A stretch of DNA of 11,198 nucleotides from Fidelibacterota bacterium UBA1611 (GTDB lineage Bacteria; Fidelibacterota; Marinisomatia; Marinisomatales; UBA1611). The position numbers and the translations under genes were made by a program. Shown piece by piece: positions 1-7,498 of this stretch (positions within the stretch are counted from its first letter, which is position 1; the number at the start of each line of letters is the position of its first letter). Below the pieces are notes generated by a model. That model had not been told where the DNA came from. It saw nothing but the letters and a program-made list of their open reading frames with translations, and did not search any database. The stretch covers positions 1 to 11,198 of the forward strand of contig DCMX01000155.1 of assembly GCA_002321855.1 (NCBI GenBank), given 5' to 3'.

Positions 1-95
1 CCATTGAATCTTCTCAAAAAGAGGTTGACAGGGATAATGCACAAATTGCTGAAAAACAAGAATCTATGGAATCAAAGAATAAGGATGATAAATAA
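1..95 (+). CDS. rpsF: 3' end of a ribosomal operon gene, probably small-subunit protein bS6 (partial)
   Basis: An open frame enters from the left edge (first full codon at position 3) and ends at the TAA at 93-95. Only about 30 residues are visible. They form a hydrophilic tail rich in Glu, Gln, Lys, Asp and Ser that ends KNKDDK. The stop shares its last base with the start of rpsR (TAATG), so the two are translationally linked. Known context: rpsR and rplI are normally preceded by rpsF, or by rpsF and ssb. The tail lacks the DDIPF-type ending of SSB, and bS6 often carries a charged, low-complexity C-terminal extension, so rpsF is favoured. No core domain is visible, so the identity rests on position and composition. 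Confidence 0.55.
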   Translation, partial: IESSQKEVDRDNAQIAEKQESMESKNKDDK

Positions 96-322
96 TGGCT
101 TTTCAAAACCGTAGGAAATTCTGCTATTTTAAAGAGAATGGGATCACAGAGATTGATTATAAAGATGTAAAACTTTTAAGGCGTTTTATTAATGATCAGG
201 GTAAAATAATGCCGCGTCGGGTTACGGGAACAAGCGCAAAAATGCATCGTAAAGTCGTAAGGGCAATTAAACGGTCTCGAACAATTGCTTTAATGCCATT
301 TGTGGACCCCGGGTCAGAATAA
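95..322 (+). CDS. rpsR: Small-subunit ribosomal protein bS18
   Basis: This 75-residue protein has the usual length and pattern of bS18, which binds next to bS6 on the platform of the 30S subunit. Visible family features are the N-terminal RRKFCYF, the core [26 protein letters not shown], and the basic helix [14 protein letters not shown]. Only one cysteine (Cys9) is present, so this is a form without the zinc-type cysteine set. The family usually has a His-Gln-Arg segment after TG-x-x-AK, and here it reads Met-His-Arg. The start is well supported: AAGGATG at 81-87 is a good ribosome binding site 7 nt upstream, and the ATG overlaps the preceding stop. The neighbours fit the classical rpsF-rpsR-rplI order. 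Confidence 0.97.
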   Translation: MAFQNRRKFCYFKENGITEIDYKDVKLLRRFINDQGKIMPRRVTGTSAKMHRKVVRAIKRSRTIALMPFVDPGSE

Positions 323-347
323 GAATATTAAGTTTAGAGAGATTATC

Positions 348-791
348 ATGGATATAATATTACTACAAGATATAGAGAATGTAGGTCAAGCAGGTGATGT
401 TGTTAATGTAAAACCTGGATTTGCACGTAATAAATTGATTCCAGACGGATTAGCACTTCGAGCTTCAAAACGTAATCTTGCTGTAGCAGAGGAACGAAAA
501 AGAGTTAATGAAAATAAAAAAGCTCGGGAAATTTCTACAAACCAGTTACTGGCGAGTAAACTTAGTAAAACAGAGATTACAATTGAAGTGAAGGTTGGTG
601 AAGAAGAAAAGATGTTTGGTTCCATTACCACTAAAGATATTCATGAAGCCCTAATTGAGAAGGGTTTCAAAATTGATCGTCATGCAATAAAGTTACAAGA
701 ACCAATCAAAGCATTGGGGATTTATCATATTACAGTTAATCTGGCACCCGATATTAATGGCGATGTTAAAATCTATGTTATTAAAGGTTGA
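348..791 (+). CDS. rplI: Large-subunit ribosomal protein bL9
   Basis: This 147-residue protein matches bL9, a two-domain protein at the base of the L1 stalk. The N-terminal domain (about residues 1-50) has MDIILLQDIENVGQAGD, followed by a VKPGFARNKLIP segment that is the family signature. A long charged connecting helix follows (about 45-75). The C-terminal domain carries KMFGSITTKDI and PIKALGIY. The ATG at 348 is chosen because the family starts with M-x-V/I-I-L-L and AGAGAG lies just upstream. The frame is open back to 300, but that extension (starting MWTPGQ) lies partly inside rpsR and is not conserved in type. It is the last gene of the ribosomal cluster, 25 nt after rpsR, with a terminator behind it. 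Confidence 0.97.
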   Translation: MDIILLQDIENVGQAGDVVNVKPGFARNKLIPDGLALRASKRNLAVAEERKRVNENKKAREISTNQLLASKLSKTEITIEVKVGEEEKMFGSITTKDIHEALIEKGFKIDRHAIKLQEPIKALGIYHITVNLAPDINGDVKIYVIKG

Positions 792-812
792 TTCAAATAA
801 ATAATATTTTTT

Positions 813-843
813 AAGGCCCCTTTATATAAATAGGGGTTTTTTT
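813..843 (+). terminator. Rho-independent terminator after rplI
   Basis: The arms CCCCT (817-821) and AGGGG (832-836) enclose a 10-nt AT loop and are followed directly by seven T (837-843). The stem can extend outward through two G-U pairs and two A-T pairs (AAGG at 813-816 against TTTT at 837-840). It starts 21 nt after the rplI stop and separates the ribosomal operon from priA. Confidence 0.85.
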
Positions 844-882
844 GTTGCCTGAAAATCAACACATTTTATAAACTCATTGATT

Positions 883-3117
883 ATGTTTGCTGAAGTTGCT
901 TTCCCGATATCCAGTTTTCAATCGTTTACTTATCGGATTCCTCGGAACTTAACAAACAGTATTCAAGTTGGATCCAGGGTGACAGCTATTCTTGGAAAAC
1001 GCTCTGTTCAAGGAGTGATCATATCTCTAAACACTAAATCAAATTATAAAGGAGATATGAAATCGATATCTTCCTTGGTAGATGATAATCCTGTGTTGAC
1101 TGCTGAACTTTGGGAATTAATTCTTTGGATAAGTAACTATTATGTTACACCGATTGGGCAAGTAATGAAAACTGTCATGCCAAATCGATTATCAATGCAG
1201 TATTCTCCTCCTAAAAATTGGTATGCTAAACTGACTAATGCTTTGGATGAAATTGATATTGAAATGTTGACGAAAAGAGCTCCGAAACAATACGAAATAT
1301 TAAAAGAGATTAGGAAAACCAAAGGAGTATGCCGTATTACTTCATTAAAATCCCTCTCATCCAATCCCCTGTCTATATGTCGCATACTAGAAGAAAAGGG
1401 TTTCATTAAGCTTTACAAACAAACGTCCTTGCCAGATGTAACCGGCTTCAGCTTTGATCCGATTCACAAAGAAATAATCTTCAATCGAGGTCAGGTGAAA
1501 GCTATTAATAAGATTTCATTGGCAATAAACAAAAAAAAATATGTTCCATTTTTACTCCATGGTGTTACTAGTAGTGGGAAAACGGAGATTTATATTGAAT
1601 CTGTCCGCCAAGTTATTGCACAAGGCCGTACTGCCATAATCTTGCTTCCAGAGATTTCACTTACACCTCAAATCGCTGGACGATTTAAAGCGGTCTTTGG
1701 AGATACAGTTGCTTTATGGCATTCAAAATTAACTCATGCTCAGCGTTCTTGGACATGGGGGCAAATATGCAAAGGTAATTTCCATGTTGTTATTGGGGCG
1801 CGTAGTGCAATTTTCTCTCCTTTAAGGAACCTAGGTTTAATAGTTATGGATGAGGAACAAGAATCATCTTATCAACAAGATTCTCCAGCACCAAGATACC
1901 ATACTCGTGATGTAGCACTAATGCGGGGAAAACTGGAAGACACTACCGTATTATTATCAAGCGCAACCCCAAGTTTGGAGAGTTATTACAATCACCTTCA
2001 TAAAAAATTAAAGTATATAAACCTGCCAAAGCGTTTCGGTAAATCAAAATACCCTCGTACTCATGTAGTGGATATGTTAAAGGACCAGAATGAATCGGGG
2101 AAATTCGGTTTAATTCTCTCTGGTTTACTTTTGGATAAGATAGAAGATCGTCTCAAGAAAAATGAACAGATTCTATTACTTCAAAATCGAAGAGGGTATT
2201 CTCCTATTATTCGGTGCTATGACTGTGGGGATGTTGTCATGTGTCCATCCTGCCAAATAATGCTAACTTATCATTCATCTAATCAGCGTCTATTATGTCA
2301 TCTGTGTGGGTATTCTGAAACCCAGCGACACTTATGTAGCTCTTGTCATAGCACAAACCTTATCTATACAGGAACAGGTACTCAGCGTGTAGAGCTATTG
2401 ATACAAGAAACATTTTCTGATGCTCGAATTTCCCGCATTGATTCGGATAGTATGCAGAAAAGTCAACAGATGACGAAAACCTTAAAATCATTTTCAGAAG
2501 GAAAAATTCAAATTTTAATTGGTACACAAATGATTGCAAAAGGTCTAGATTTTCCTAATACTACACTGGTCGGGATTATTAATGCCGATTTAGGTCTCCA
2601 TTTACCAGATTTCAGGGCTGGCGAAAATGTTTTTCAACTGATTTATCAAGCCGCTGGTCGTGCTGGGCGTGGAAATAAAGAGGGTGATGTGATTATACAG
2701 ACCTATAGCCCAGATGATTTAGCTATAAAATGTGCAGCTAGTCTTGATTTTAAAAAGTTTTATCATACCGCTTTAACCGAACGAAAGGAATTAAAATATC
2801 CTCCTTTCAGCTGGTTGGCAAAAGTAGAATTAACTGGTCCTGGTTTTGATTCGGTACTGTGTTTAGCCGAAAGAATCGGACAAAGTTTATCTAAACCATA
2901 TAAGGGTCTTGATATTCTTGGCCCCACCCCCTGTTATCTTGGAAAAATCCGGCGCCAGTTCCGGTTCCATATTATTTTTAAATCCATCAAAAAATTGGAC
3001 CCGAATGGCAGCAAGTTACATTCTTATATCAATATGAATTTCTATGATTATCTGAAAAAATATCGCATGGGGAATAATAAGCTGAGTATACATATGGACC
3101 CATTGAGTTTGATATGA
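883..3117 (+). CDS. priA: Primosomal protein N' (PriA), replication restart DNA helicase
   Basis: PriA recognises stalled or repaired forks and reloads the replicative helicase. The 744-residue product has the full family layout: an N-terminal 3'-end-binding domain (about 1-100, AEVAFPISSFQSFTYRIP), a winged-helix region, and a superfamily 2 helicase core. Core motifs seen are Walker A GVTSSGKT (227-234), LLPEISLTPQ (254-263), motif II at 323-326, SSATPS (359-364), GTQMIAKGLD (547-556) and QAAGRAGR (589-596). The eight zinc-binding cysteines are complete: 445, 448, 454, 457, 472, 475, 485 and 488. Motif II reads DEEQ where the family normally has DEEH. ATG 883 is preferred because its first residues fit the family; an in-frame TTG lies at 877, and neither has a clear Shine-Dalgarno. 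The stop overlaps the next gene (ATGA). Confidence 0.97.
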   Translation: MFAEVAFPISSFQSFTYRIPRNLTNSIQVGSRVTAILGKRSVQGVIISLNTKSNYKGDMKSISSLVDDNPVLTAELWELILWISNYYVTPIGQVMKTVMPNRLSMQYSPPKNWYAKLTNALDEIDIEMLTKRAPKQYEILKEIRKTKGVCRITSLKSLSSNPLSICRILEEKGFIKLYKQTSLPDVTGFSFDPIHKEIIFNRGQVKAINKISLAINKKKYVPFLLHGVTSSGKTEIYIESVRQVIAQGRTAIILLPEISLTPQIAGRFKAVFGDTVALWHSKLTHAQRSWTWGQICKGNFHVVIGARSAIFSPLRNLGLIVMDEEQESSYQQDSPAPRYHTRDVALMRGKLEDTTVLLSSATPSLESYYNHLHKKLKYINLPKRFGKSKYPRTHVVDMLKDQNESGKFGLILSGLLLDKIEDRLKKNEQILLLQNRRGYSPIIRCYDCGDVVMCPSCQIMLTYHSSNQRLLCHLCGYSETQRHLCSSCHSTNLIYTGTGTQRVELLIQETFSDARISRIDSDSMQKSQQMTKTLKSFSEGKIQILIGTQMIAKGLDFPNTTLVGIINADLGLHLPDFRAGENVFQLIYQAAGRAGRGNKEGDVIIQTYSPDDLAIKCAASLDFKKFYHTALTERKELKYPPFSWLAKVELTGPGFDSVLCLAERIGQSLSKPYKGLDILGPTPCYLGKIRRQFRFHIIFKSIKKLDPNGSKLHSYINMNFYDYLKKYRMGNNKLSIHMDPLSLI

Positions 3118-4037
3118 AAAAGTATTTAATAATTTTAATGATAGGTCAATTATTTGCTATACCTGGTTTCCCTGGATTTAATGCTTGGACATCATCATCG
3201 CGTCTATCCATGGCGGGAGCAGGCCTCTTGATAAAAATTCCCACTGCAGCTTCTGGTAATCCAGCGACATTATCATTTAATCGTCTTTTTTCAACTTCAT
3301 TCGTTCATTATCCAGCAGGAATAAATAGCCAGGCTGTGGCTATTGTTTTCCCAAAATTTAACGGAGAATTAACATATGTTTTAAGGCGCCTTTCCTATGG
3401 TATTTTTGAAGGATTAGATGAAAACGCAATCCCAACTGGTCATTATATATCTAGTGATACCTGGATTAGTGCGGGATATTCCAAACACTTAAAAAATTAT
3501 CCAATTAGTTATGGTTTTGCTGGTGGATTCTTTTATTCTAATCTTGATTCTCATCTTGCTACTGCTCTTTATTTTTCCAGTGGAATGATTTGGTATTGGA
3601 AGGAACAAAAATCTGCCTTAGGACTAAGTATTGATAATATGGGGTTTATACTACAATCTATTGATGGTTCAATCGACCTACTTGAAACGACAGAAAATAA
3701 AGATACACTACCTGTAAAGATATCTTTAGCTATAACAAAACAACTTGCTCATCTCCCACTAACACTTTCCATTGATGGCGTGCATTCACTGTATAAAGAT
3801 TACAATGATATTTTTATAGGTGGGATTTTTCAATTGCCATATGATATTAATCTTAAATGGGGGACATCAACACGAAAACTTGACCAGAACATACGCCAAG
3901 ATATTTGGAGATCTATATTGGGTGCTACAGGATTTGGATTGAATTTTAATGTGGGTTCCACAAAGACTGGAATTGGAACTTATTTCTATGGTATTGGTGG
4001 TTGGGTCACTGGATTGGATCTAAGTGTGCGTTTTTAG
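3114..4037 (+). CDS. PorV/PorQ-like outer-membrane beta-barrel protein
   Basis: The 307-residue product begins with a short Sec signal (MKKYLIILMIGQLFA, cleavage likely near residues 15-16). A segment then resembles the start of PorV/PorQ and UPF0164-type barrels: an S-R-L-S-M-A-G-A-G run and, after it, A-A-S-G-NPATL. The rest alternates aromatic and polar residues in strand-like stretches with many Tyr, Trp and Gly. It ends in VRF, and a terminal Phe is typical of proteins inserted by the BAM complex. The predicted location is the outer membrane. Known relatives include PorV and PorQ of type IX secretion and many uncharacterised barrels, and the sequence alone does not say which role applies. 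The ATG overlaps the priA stop by 4 nt, and its own end overlaps the lipase start by 14 nt, so the three are likely cotranscribed. Confidence 0.7.
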   Translation: MKKYLIILMIGQLFAIPGFPGFNAWTSSSRLSMAGAGLLIKIPTAASGNPATLSFNRLFSTSFVHYPAGINSQAVAIVFPKFNGELTYVLRRLSYGIFEGLDENAIPTGHYISSDTWISAGYSKHLKNYPISYGFAGGFFYSNLDSHLATALYFSSGMIWYWKEQKSALGLSIDNMGFILQSIDGSIDLLETTENKDTLPVKISLAITKQLAHLPLTLSIDGVHSLYKDYNDIFIGGIFQLPYDINLKWGTSTRKLDQNIRQDIWRSILGATGFGLNFNVGSTKTGIGTYFYGIGGWVTGLDLSVRF

Positions 4038-5250
4038 GGCAATTAATTGGAAAATTTTTCTTTTTCCTATGTTATTAACCGGGTGTCTTTTTGCACGCAA
4101 TAACTATCCTATCGTTCTTGTACATGGTTTGTTTGGGTGGGGCAAAGAAGAAATGGGAGACTATCGATACTGGGGCGGCACGAGTGATTTGGAAGTCATT
4201 CTAGAAAAGGCTGGGTATACTGTTTACACTGTATCTGTTGGCCCCATATCTTCTAATTGGGATCGAGCAGTTGAAGTTTATTATCAATTAAAGGGCGGTC
4301 AAGTGGACTATGGGCTTGGTCATTCAAAAGCCTATGGACTCGTGCAAAAACCAGAAAAAAAAACATACTCTGGTTTATATCCTGAGTGGGATAGTAATCA
4401 CCCTGTTCATCTAGTTGGCCATAGTATGGGTGGTCAAACCATACGTATGCTGGAATACCTACTAACTAATCAGATTTATGCCGATTCTAAGAAAGGAATA
4501 TTGGAGGAATCTGCATTATTAGGGAAAGCCAGAGAAGGATGGATTAGCAGCATAACGTCTATTGCAACGCCACATGATGGTTCCACCTTAGTGGATATTA
4601 TTCCAAAAATATTTCCATTTATCCAATATTTTATAGGACTTGCGGGTGTAGTTGGAACAGATTTTTATGATTTTGATTTGGAACAATGGAAATTTAAGAG
4701 GGGAAGTAATGAAACCTGGACCAACTATGTACAGCGCATGCGAGAACATCCAGCTTGGGATTCAAAAAATATTAGCGCATGGGATGTAAGTGTAAATGGG
4801 GCTTCTGAACTCAATGGGTTTTTAACGTCAAACCCAAGTGTTTTCTATTTTTCATATATTTTTTCAGCTTCTCATCAAGATTCAACAACTGGACATCATG
4901 TTCCTAATAAGGATGTTTTTCTTTTAATCCGATCTCGAGCTAGACTCATAGGTTCCAAGGTAATATTTAGGTCTGATGGAACAGAAACCGATTCAACATG
5001 GTGGGAAAATGATGGTATTGTCAATGTATGTTCTATGGCTGGCCCAACAACTGGGATGAATGGTTCTGACCCGATTACTCCCTATGTAAAGGGGGACCCA
5101 TTAATACAGGGACAATGGTATACATTCGGTCCAATTAAAATGGATCATTATCAAAGTGTTGGACATATGATATATGGTAAACAAAGGACAAAAATTGATT
5201 CTCTATATCTTAATCATGCTGAACTACTTTATACATTGCCAGCACAGTAA
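4024..5250 (+). CDS. Lipoprotein triacylglycerol lipase/esterase, family I.5-like
   Basis: An alpha/beta hydrolase of 408 residues resembling the thermoalkalophilic Geobacillus and staphylococcal lipases (family I.5), which hydrolyse triacylglycerols. Shared blocks are YPIVLVHGLFGWG, SSNWDRA, GGQVDYG, GHSMGGQT, IATPHDGSTLVD, AWDVSVNGASELN and ENDGIVN-x-x-SMAGP. By comparison with remembered L1 lipase numbering, the triad is Ser134, Asp330 and His375. The GTG at 4024 is chosen because it gives an N-region with Arg5 and Lys10, a hydrophobic stretch, and the lipobox LTGC with Cys21; a start at ATG 4069 would leave only six residues before that Cys. A lipidated, envelope-anchored protein is therefore predicted. 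Several metal ligands of the relatives are replaced (His87 to Leu106, Asp238 to Asn249). It overlaps the barrel gene upstream. Confidence 0.88.
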   Translation: MCVFRAINWKIFLFPMLLTGCLFARNNYPIVLVHGLFGWGKEEMGDYRYWGGTSDLEVILEKAGYTVYTVSVGPISSNWDRAVEVYYQLKGGQVDYGLGHSKAYGLVQKPEKKTYSGLYPEWDSNHPVHLVGHSMGGQTIRMLEYLLTNQIYADSKKGILEESALLGKAREGWISSITSIATPHDGSTLVDIIPKIFPFIQYFIGLAGVVGTDFYDFDLEQWKFKRGSNETWTNYVQRMREHPAWDSKNISAWDVSVNGASELNGFLTSNPSVFYFSYIFSASHQDSTTGHHVPNKDVFLLIRSRARLIGSKVIFRSDGTETDSTWWENDGIVNVCSMAGPTTGMNGSDPITPYVKGDPLIQGQWYTFGPIKMDHYQSVGHMIYGKQRTKIDSLYLNHAELLYTLPAQ

Positions 5251-5272
5251 TCTTTTATCACAGTGTCTGTAT

Positions 5273-5285
5273 TTGTAATATGCAA
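5273..5285 (+). promoter_or_regulatory. Possible MarR operator (weak dyad)
   Basis: The imperfect palindrome TTGTAATATGCAA (form TTGnAnnnTnCAA, four of six pairs matching) ends 2 nt before the marR start codon. MarR proteins often bind such AT-rich dyads in their own promoter. The symmetry is modest and could be chance. TAATAT at 5276-5281 inside it is a possible -10 element, with no good -35. Confidence 0.25.
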
Positions 5286-5287
5286 CT

Positions 5288-5710
5288 ATGAATTATGGTG
5301 AAGTACTCTCTTCCTTTTTAATCGATTTGCAAAGACTGTTTCGTGTTGAGATCAGTGATAAGAATGTTACTTATAGTCAAGTTCTAGCATTGGTCTCAAT
5401 CCCGGATAATGGTATAGAAATGTCATCACTTGCACAGATTTTGGGCATCGATAGTAGTACTGCCACACGATTGGTAATTAGACTTGAGAAAAAAGGTTGG
5501 GTGCGAAGAAAACATAGTGATTTAGATCGTCGTATTATTAAAGTATTTTTGACGATGAAAGGACAAAACACTCAATCAAAGCTGGATAAAAAAATAGAGA
5601 TTCTTGGGCAGCAAATAGAGAACGAAGTGGATGTTGATGATCGGGATGATCTTTTACAGGCATTATCATCATTTCATTGGACATTATCAAAGCTTCTTTT
5701 CCGAAAGTGA
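5288..5710 (+). CDS. MarR-family transcriptional regulator
   Basis: This 140-residue protein has the size and fold pattern of MarR dimeric repressors. An N-terminal dimerisation helix (about 1-28) is followed by a winged helix-turn-helix: SSLAQILGI (46-54), recognition helix around STATRLVIRLEKKG (57-70), and a wing with the family D-x-D-R-R motif (Asp78, Asp80, Arg81, Arg82) leading into IIKVFLT. The C-terminal helices (about 93-138) complete the dimer interface. No cysteine is present, so a thiol-based oxidation sensor of the OhrR kind is unlikely; the ligand cannot be told. It lies 37 nt after the lipase and 19 nt before mutY. A weak dyad just upstream hints at autoregulation. No clear Shine-Dalgarno is seen before the ATG. 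Confidence 0.88.
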   Translation: MNYGEVLSSFLIDLQRLFRVEISDKNVTYSQVLALVSIPDNGIEMSSLAQILGIDSSTATRLVIRLEKKGWVRRKHSDLDRRIIKVFLTMKGQNTQSKLDKKIEILGQQIENEVDVDDRDDLLQALSSFHWTLSKLLFRK

Positions 5711-5729
5711 ATACTGGTTTTTTTGAACT

Positions 5730-6785
5730 ATGTCTGTAACAACATTGGTACTCGATTGGTTTGATGATTCAAAACGGGAATTACCATTTCGGAATACCAC
5801 GAACCCTTACCTTATCTGGCTTTCAGAGATTATGCTCCAGCAAACTCAAGTAAAAACAGTAATCCCCTACTATAAAAAGTGGATTAAAAAATACCCGAGT
5901 ATTCAATCTGTAGCTAATGCAAGACAGTCAGAATTATTAAAATGTTGGGAAGGTCTGGGATATTATGCCCGTTGCAGGAATTTCCATGAATCAGCGAGAA
6001 TTATCTTAAAAAATCATGATGGAATTATTCCCAGTAATTGGGAAGAGTTCAGATCTCTTCCAGGGGTAGGTGATTATACGGCAGCGGCTGTTTTATCTAT
6101 TGCTTTCAAGCAACCTATTCCAGCTATTGATGGGAACGCTCGTCGGGTTATGGCTAGGGTTTTAGGCCTAAGAAAATTTTCAAAAAGAAATATGTCCATT
6201 ATGAAATCTACACTTTGTAAATGGATTCATGAGACTAGACCTGGAGACTTTAATCAAGCAATAATGGATATAGGCGCTTGTATATGTTTTCCTACCAATC
6301 CTGATTGTATGAGCTGTCCAATAAATAACTATTGTAAGGCATTTATCAGTGGAAACCCAGTACGATATCCCTTAAAAAAGAAACATAAAAAAATCCCTAA
6401 TCATACTGTTGTAGCTGGGATTATATGGCGAAGGAATCAATTTCTTATTCAAAAAAGATATACAAATGGCATGCTGGGTGGTTTGTGGGAATTTCCTGGC
6501 GGAAAAGTTGAGCCTGGTGAACCTCTTATCGATGCATTAAAACGAGAGATTAAAGAGGAATGTGGAATAAGAACAAAGATTATCAAGCAGGTTGGATTTA
6601 TTAATCATGCTTATTCACATTTTTCAATCACGCTTTATCTATATCATTGCAAAACTAAAGGTGAGCCCTTAGCCCAAAAGCGGACACATAAATGGATTAC
6701 TCCAGGTGAGATAGAAAAATATGCATTTCCAAAAGCAAACCATAAATTGTTTGCTATTTTAAATAACTATGGCTGGTATATATAA
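5730..6785 (+). CDS. mutY: A/G-specific adenine DNA glycosylase MutY with an intact C-terminal Nudix box
   Basis: MutY removes adenine mispaired with 8-oxoguanine. The 351-residue product shows the catalytic Glu33 in SEIMLQQTQV, the helix-hairpin-helix LPGVGDYTAAA (110-120), the catalytic Asp134 in IDGNARRV, and the [4Fe-4S] cysteines 186, 193, 196 and 202 in the usual C-x6-C-x2-C-x5-C spacing. The C-terminal domain (about 224-345) is the MutT-like 8-oxoG recognition domain and holds a YSH triad (295-297) matching the FSH loop of MutY. Unlike well-studied MutY proteins, it keeps a full Nudix box, G-x5-E-x7-REIKEECGI (258-280), with the acidic residues needed for metal-dependent pyrophosphohydrolysis. 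The gene follows marR by 19 nt and overlaps the acyltransferase gene by 17 nt. Confidence 0.96.
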   Translation: MSVTTLVLDWFDDSKRELPFRNTTNPYLIWLSEIMLQQTQVKTVIPYYKKWIKKYPSIQSVANARQSELLKCWEGLGYYARCRNFHESARIILKNHDGIIPSNWEEFRSLPGVGDYTAAAVLSIAFKQPIPAIDGNARRVMARVLGLRKFSKRNMSIMKSTLCKWIHETRPGDFNQAIMDIGACICFPTNPDCMSCPINNYCKAFISGNPVRYPLKKKHKKIPNHTVVAGIIWRRNQFLIQKRYTNGMLGGLWEFPGGKVEPGEPLIDALKREIKEECGIRTKIIKQVGFINHAYSHFSITLYLYHCKTKGEPLAQKRTHKWITPGEIEKYAFPKANHKLFAILNNYGWYI

Positions 6786-7488
6786 AACAATTGCATCACT
6801 CATTTTATGGCCCCTGTGGTTAGTATATTTTGTATTTGTGATGCCCTTATTTTATCTATATATGACATTTACACCACAAAAATATTATCATTATTTTACT
6901 CGACCTATGTGTTGGCTGTTTTGTCTTTCTGGAGGGCAACTCTTAAAATTAAAGGGACAGTTACCGCCAATAAACAATGGGCCATATATATACATGATAA
7001 ATCATGGGTCCCTGTTTGATCTTTTTGTGATTGGATTTTATATAAAACATTATATAACTGCTATTGGTGCAGTTGAGGAATTTAGATGGCCTATTTGGGG
7101 TACCGTAGGTGATAAATATGGAATCGTACCAATTGAAAGATCAAATATAAATAATGCAGTTCACAGCCTTAATAATGTAGAGAAGGCTATACGAGAAGGA
7201 ATCTCTTTTTTAATTGCACCTGAGGGAACACGTACAAGAACAGGGGAATTGAATAAATTCAAAAAAGGGCCTTTTCATCTTTCAAAAAACACTGCTGTTT
7301 CAATTGTCCCCATAGGTATAATAGGGGCATTTGAAGCAAAAAAGAAAAATGACTGGCGGTTAAAACCAGGAATTATTACTACATGTTTCGGTGAGGTTAT
7401 TACTTATAATGAATATAATCATATGTCAGTCGAAGAATTGCGGGACTATGTCAGAATGAAAGTAAAAGAGCTCATAACAGAACAATGA
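6769..7488 (+). CDS. 1-acyl-sn-glycerol-3-phosphate acyltransferase (PlsC-like)
   Basis: The 239-residue product has the motifs of the PlsC family, which transfers an acyl chain to lysophosphatidic acid to make phosphatidic acid at the inner membrane. Motif I is NHGSLFD (78-84, with His79 and Asp84 of H-x4-D), motif II is GIVPIERSN (118-126), and motif III is APEGTRTRTG (150-159). VSIVPIGIIGAF fits motif IV. A hydrophobic N-terminal stretch (about 8-33) should anchor it to the membrane. The length is normal for PlsC. The ATG lies inside the mutY end (17-nt overlap), which implies translational coupling. The exact acyl acceptor is not shown by the sequence, so a related lysolipid acyltransferase is possible. 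Confidence 0.92.
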   Translation: MAGIYKTIASLILWPLWLVYFVFVMPLFYLYMTFTPQKYYHYFTRPMCWLFCLSGGQLLKLKGQLPPINNGPYIYMINHGSLFDLFVIGFYIKHYITAIGAVEEFRWPIWGTVGDKYGIVPIERSNINNAVHSLNNVEKAIREGISFLIAPEGTRTRTGELNKFKKGPFHLSKNTAVSIVPIGIIGAFEAKKKNDWRLKPGIITTCFGEVITYNEYNHMSVEELRDYVRMKVKELITEQ

Positions 7489-7498
7489 ATTAAAGAGA

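Noticed and set aside
25..30. TTGACA inside the rpsF tail as a promoter -35
   Set aside because: The only -10-like sequence nearby (GATAAT at 33-38) is 2 nt away, and nothing suitable lies at 16-18 nt. It sits inside coding sequence of an ordinary operon.
300..347. Upstream extension of rplI to an ATG at 300
   Set aside because: It overlaps the rpsR end, has no family similarity, and the standard bL9 N-terminus begins at 348.
386..631. Minus-strand reading frame inside rplI
   Set aside because: It is antisense to a certain ribosomal protein gene and has no recognisable features.
877..882. TTG start for priA two codons upstream
   Set aside because: ATG 883 gives an N-terminus that fits the PriA family, and no ribosome binding site favours the TTG.
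1140..1406. Minus-strand reading frame inside priA
   Set aside because: It is fully antisense to priA, without a ribosome binding site or protein-like motif.
5377..5571. Minus-strand reading frame inside marR
   Set aside because: It is an antisense shadow of a clear winged-helix gene.
6807..7019. Second plus-strand frame inside the acyltransferase gene
   Set aside because: The other frame carries all PlsC motifs. This frame has none and no start signal.
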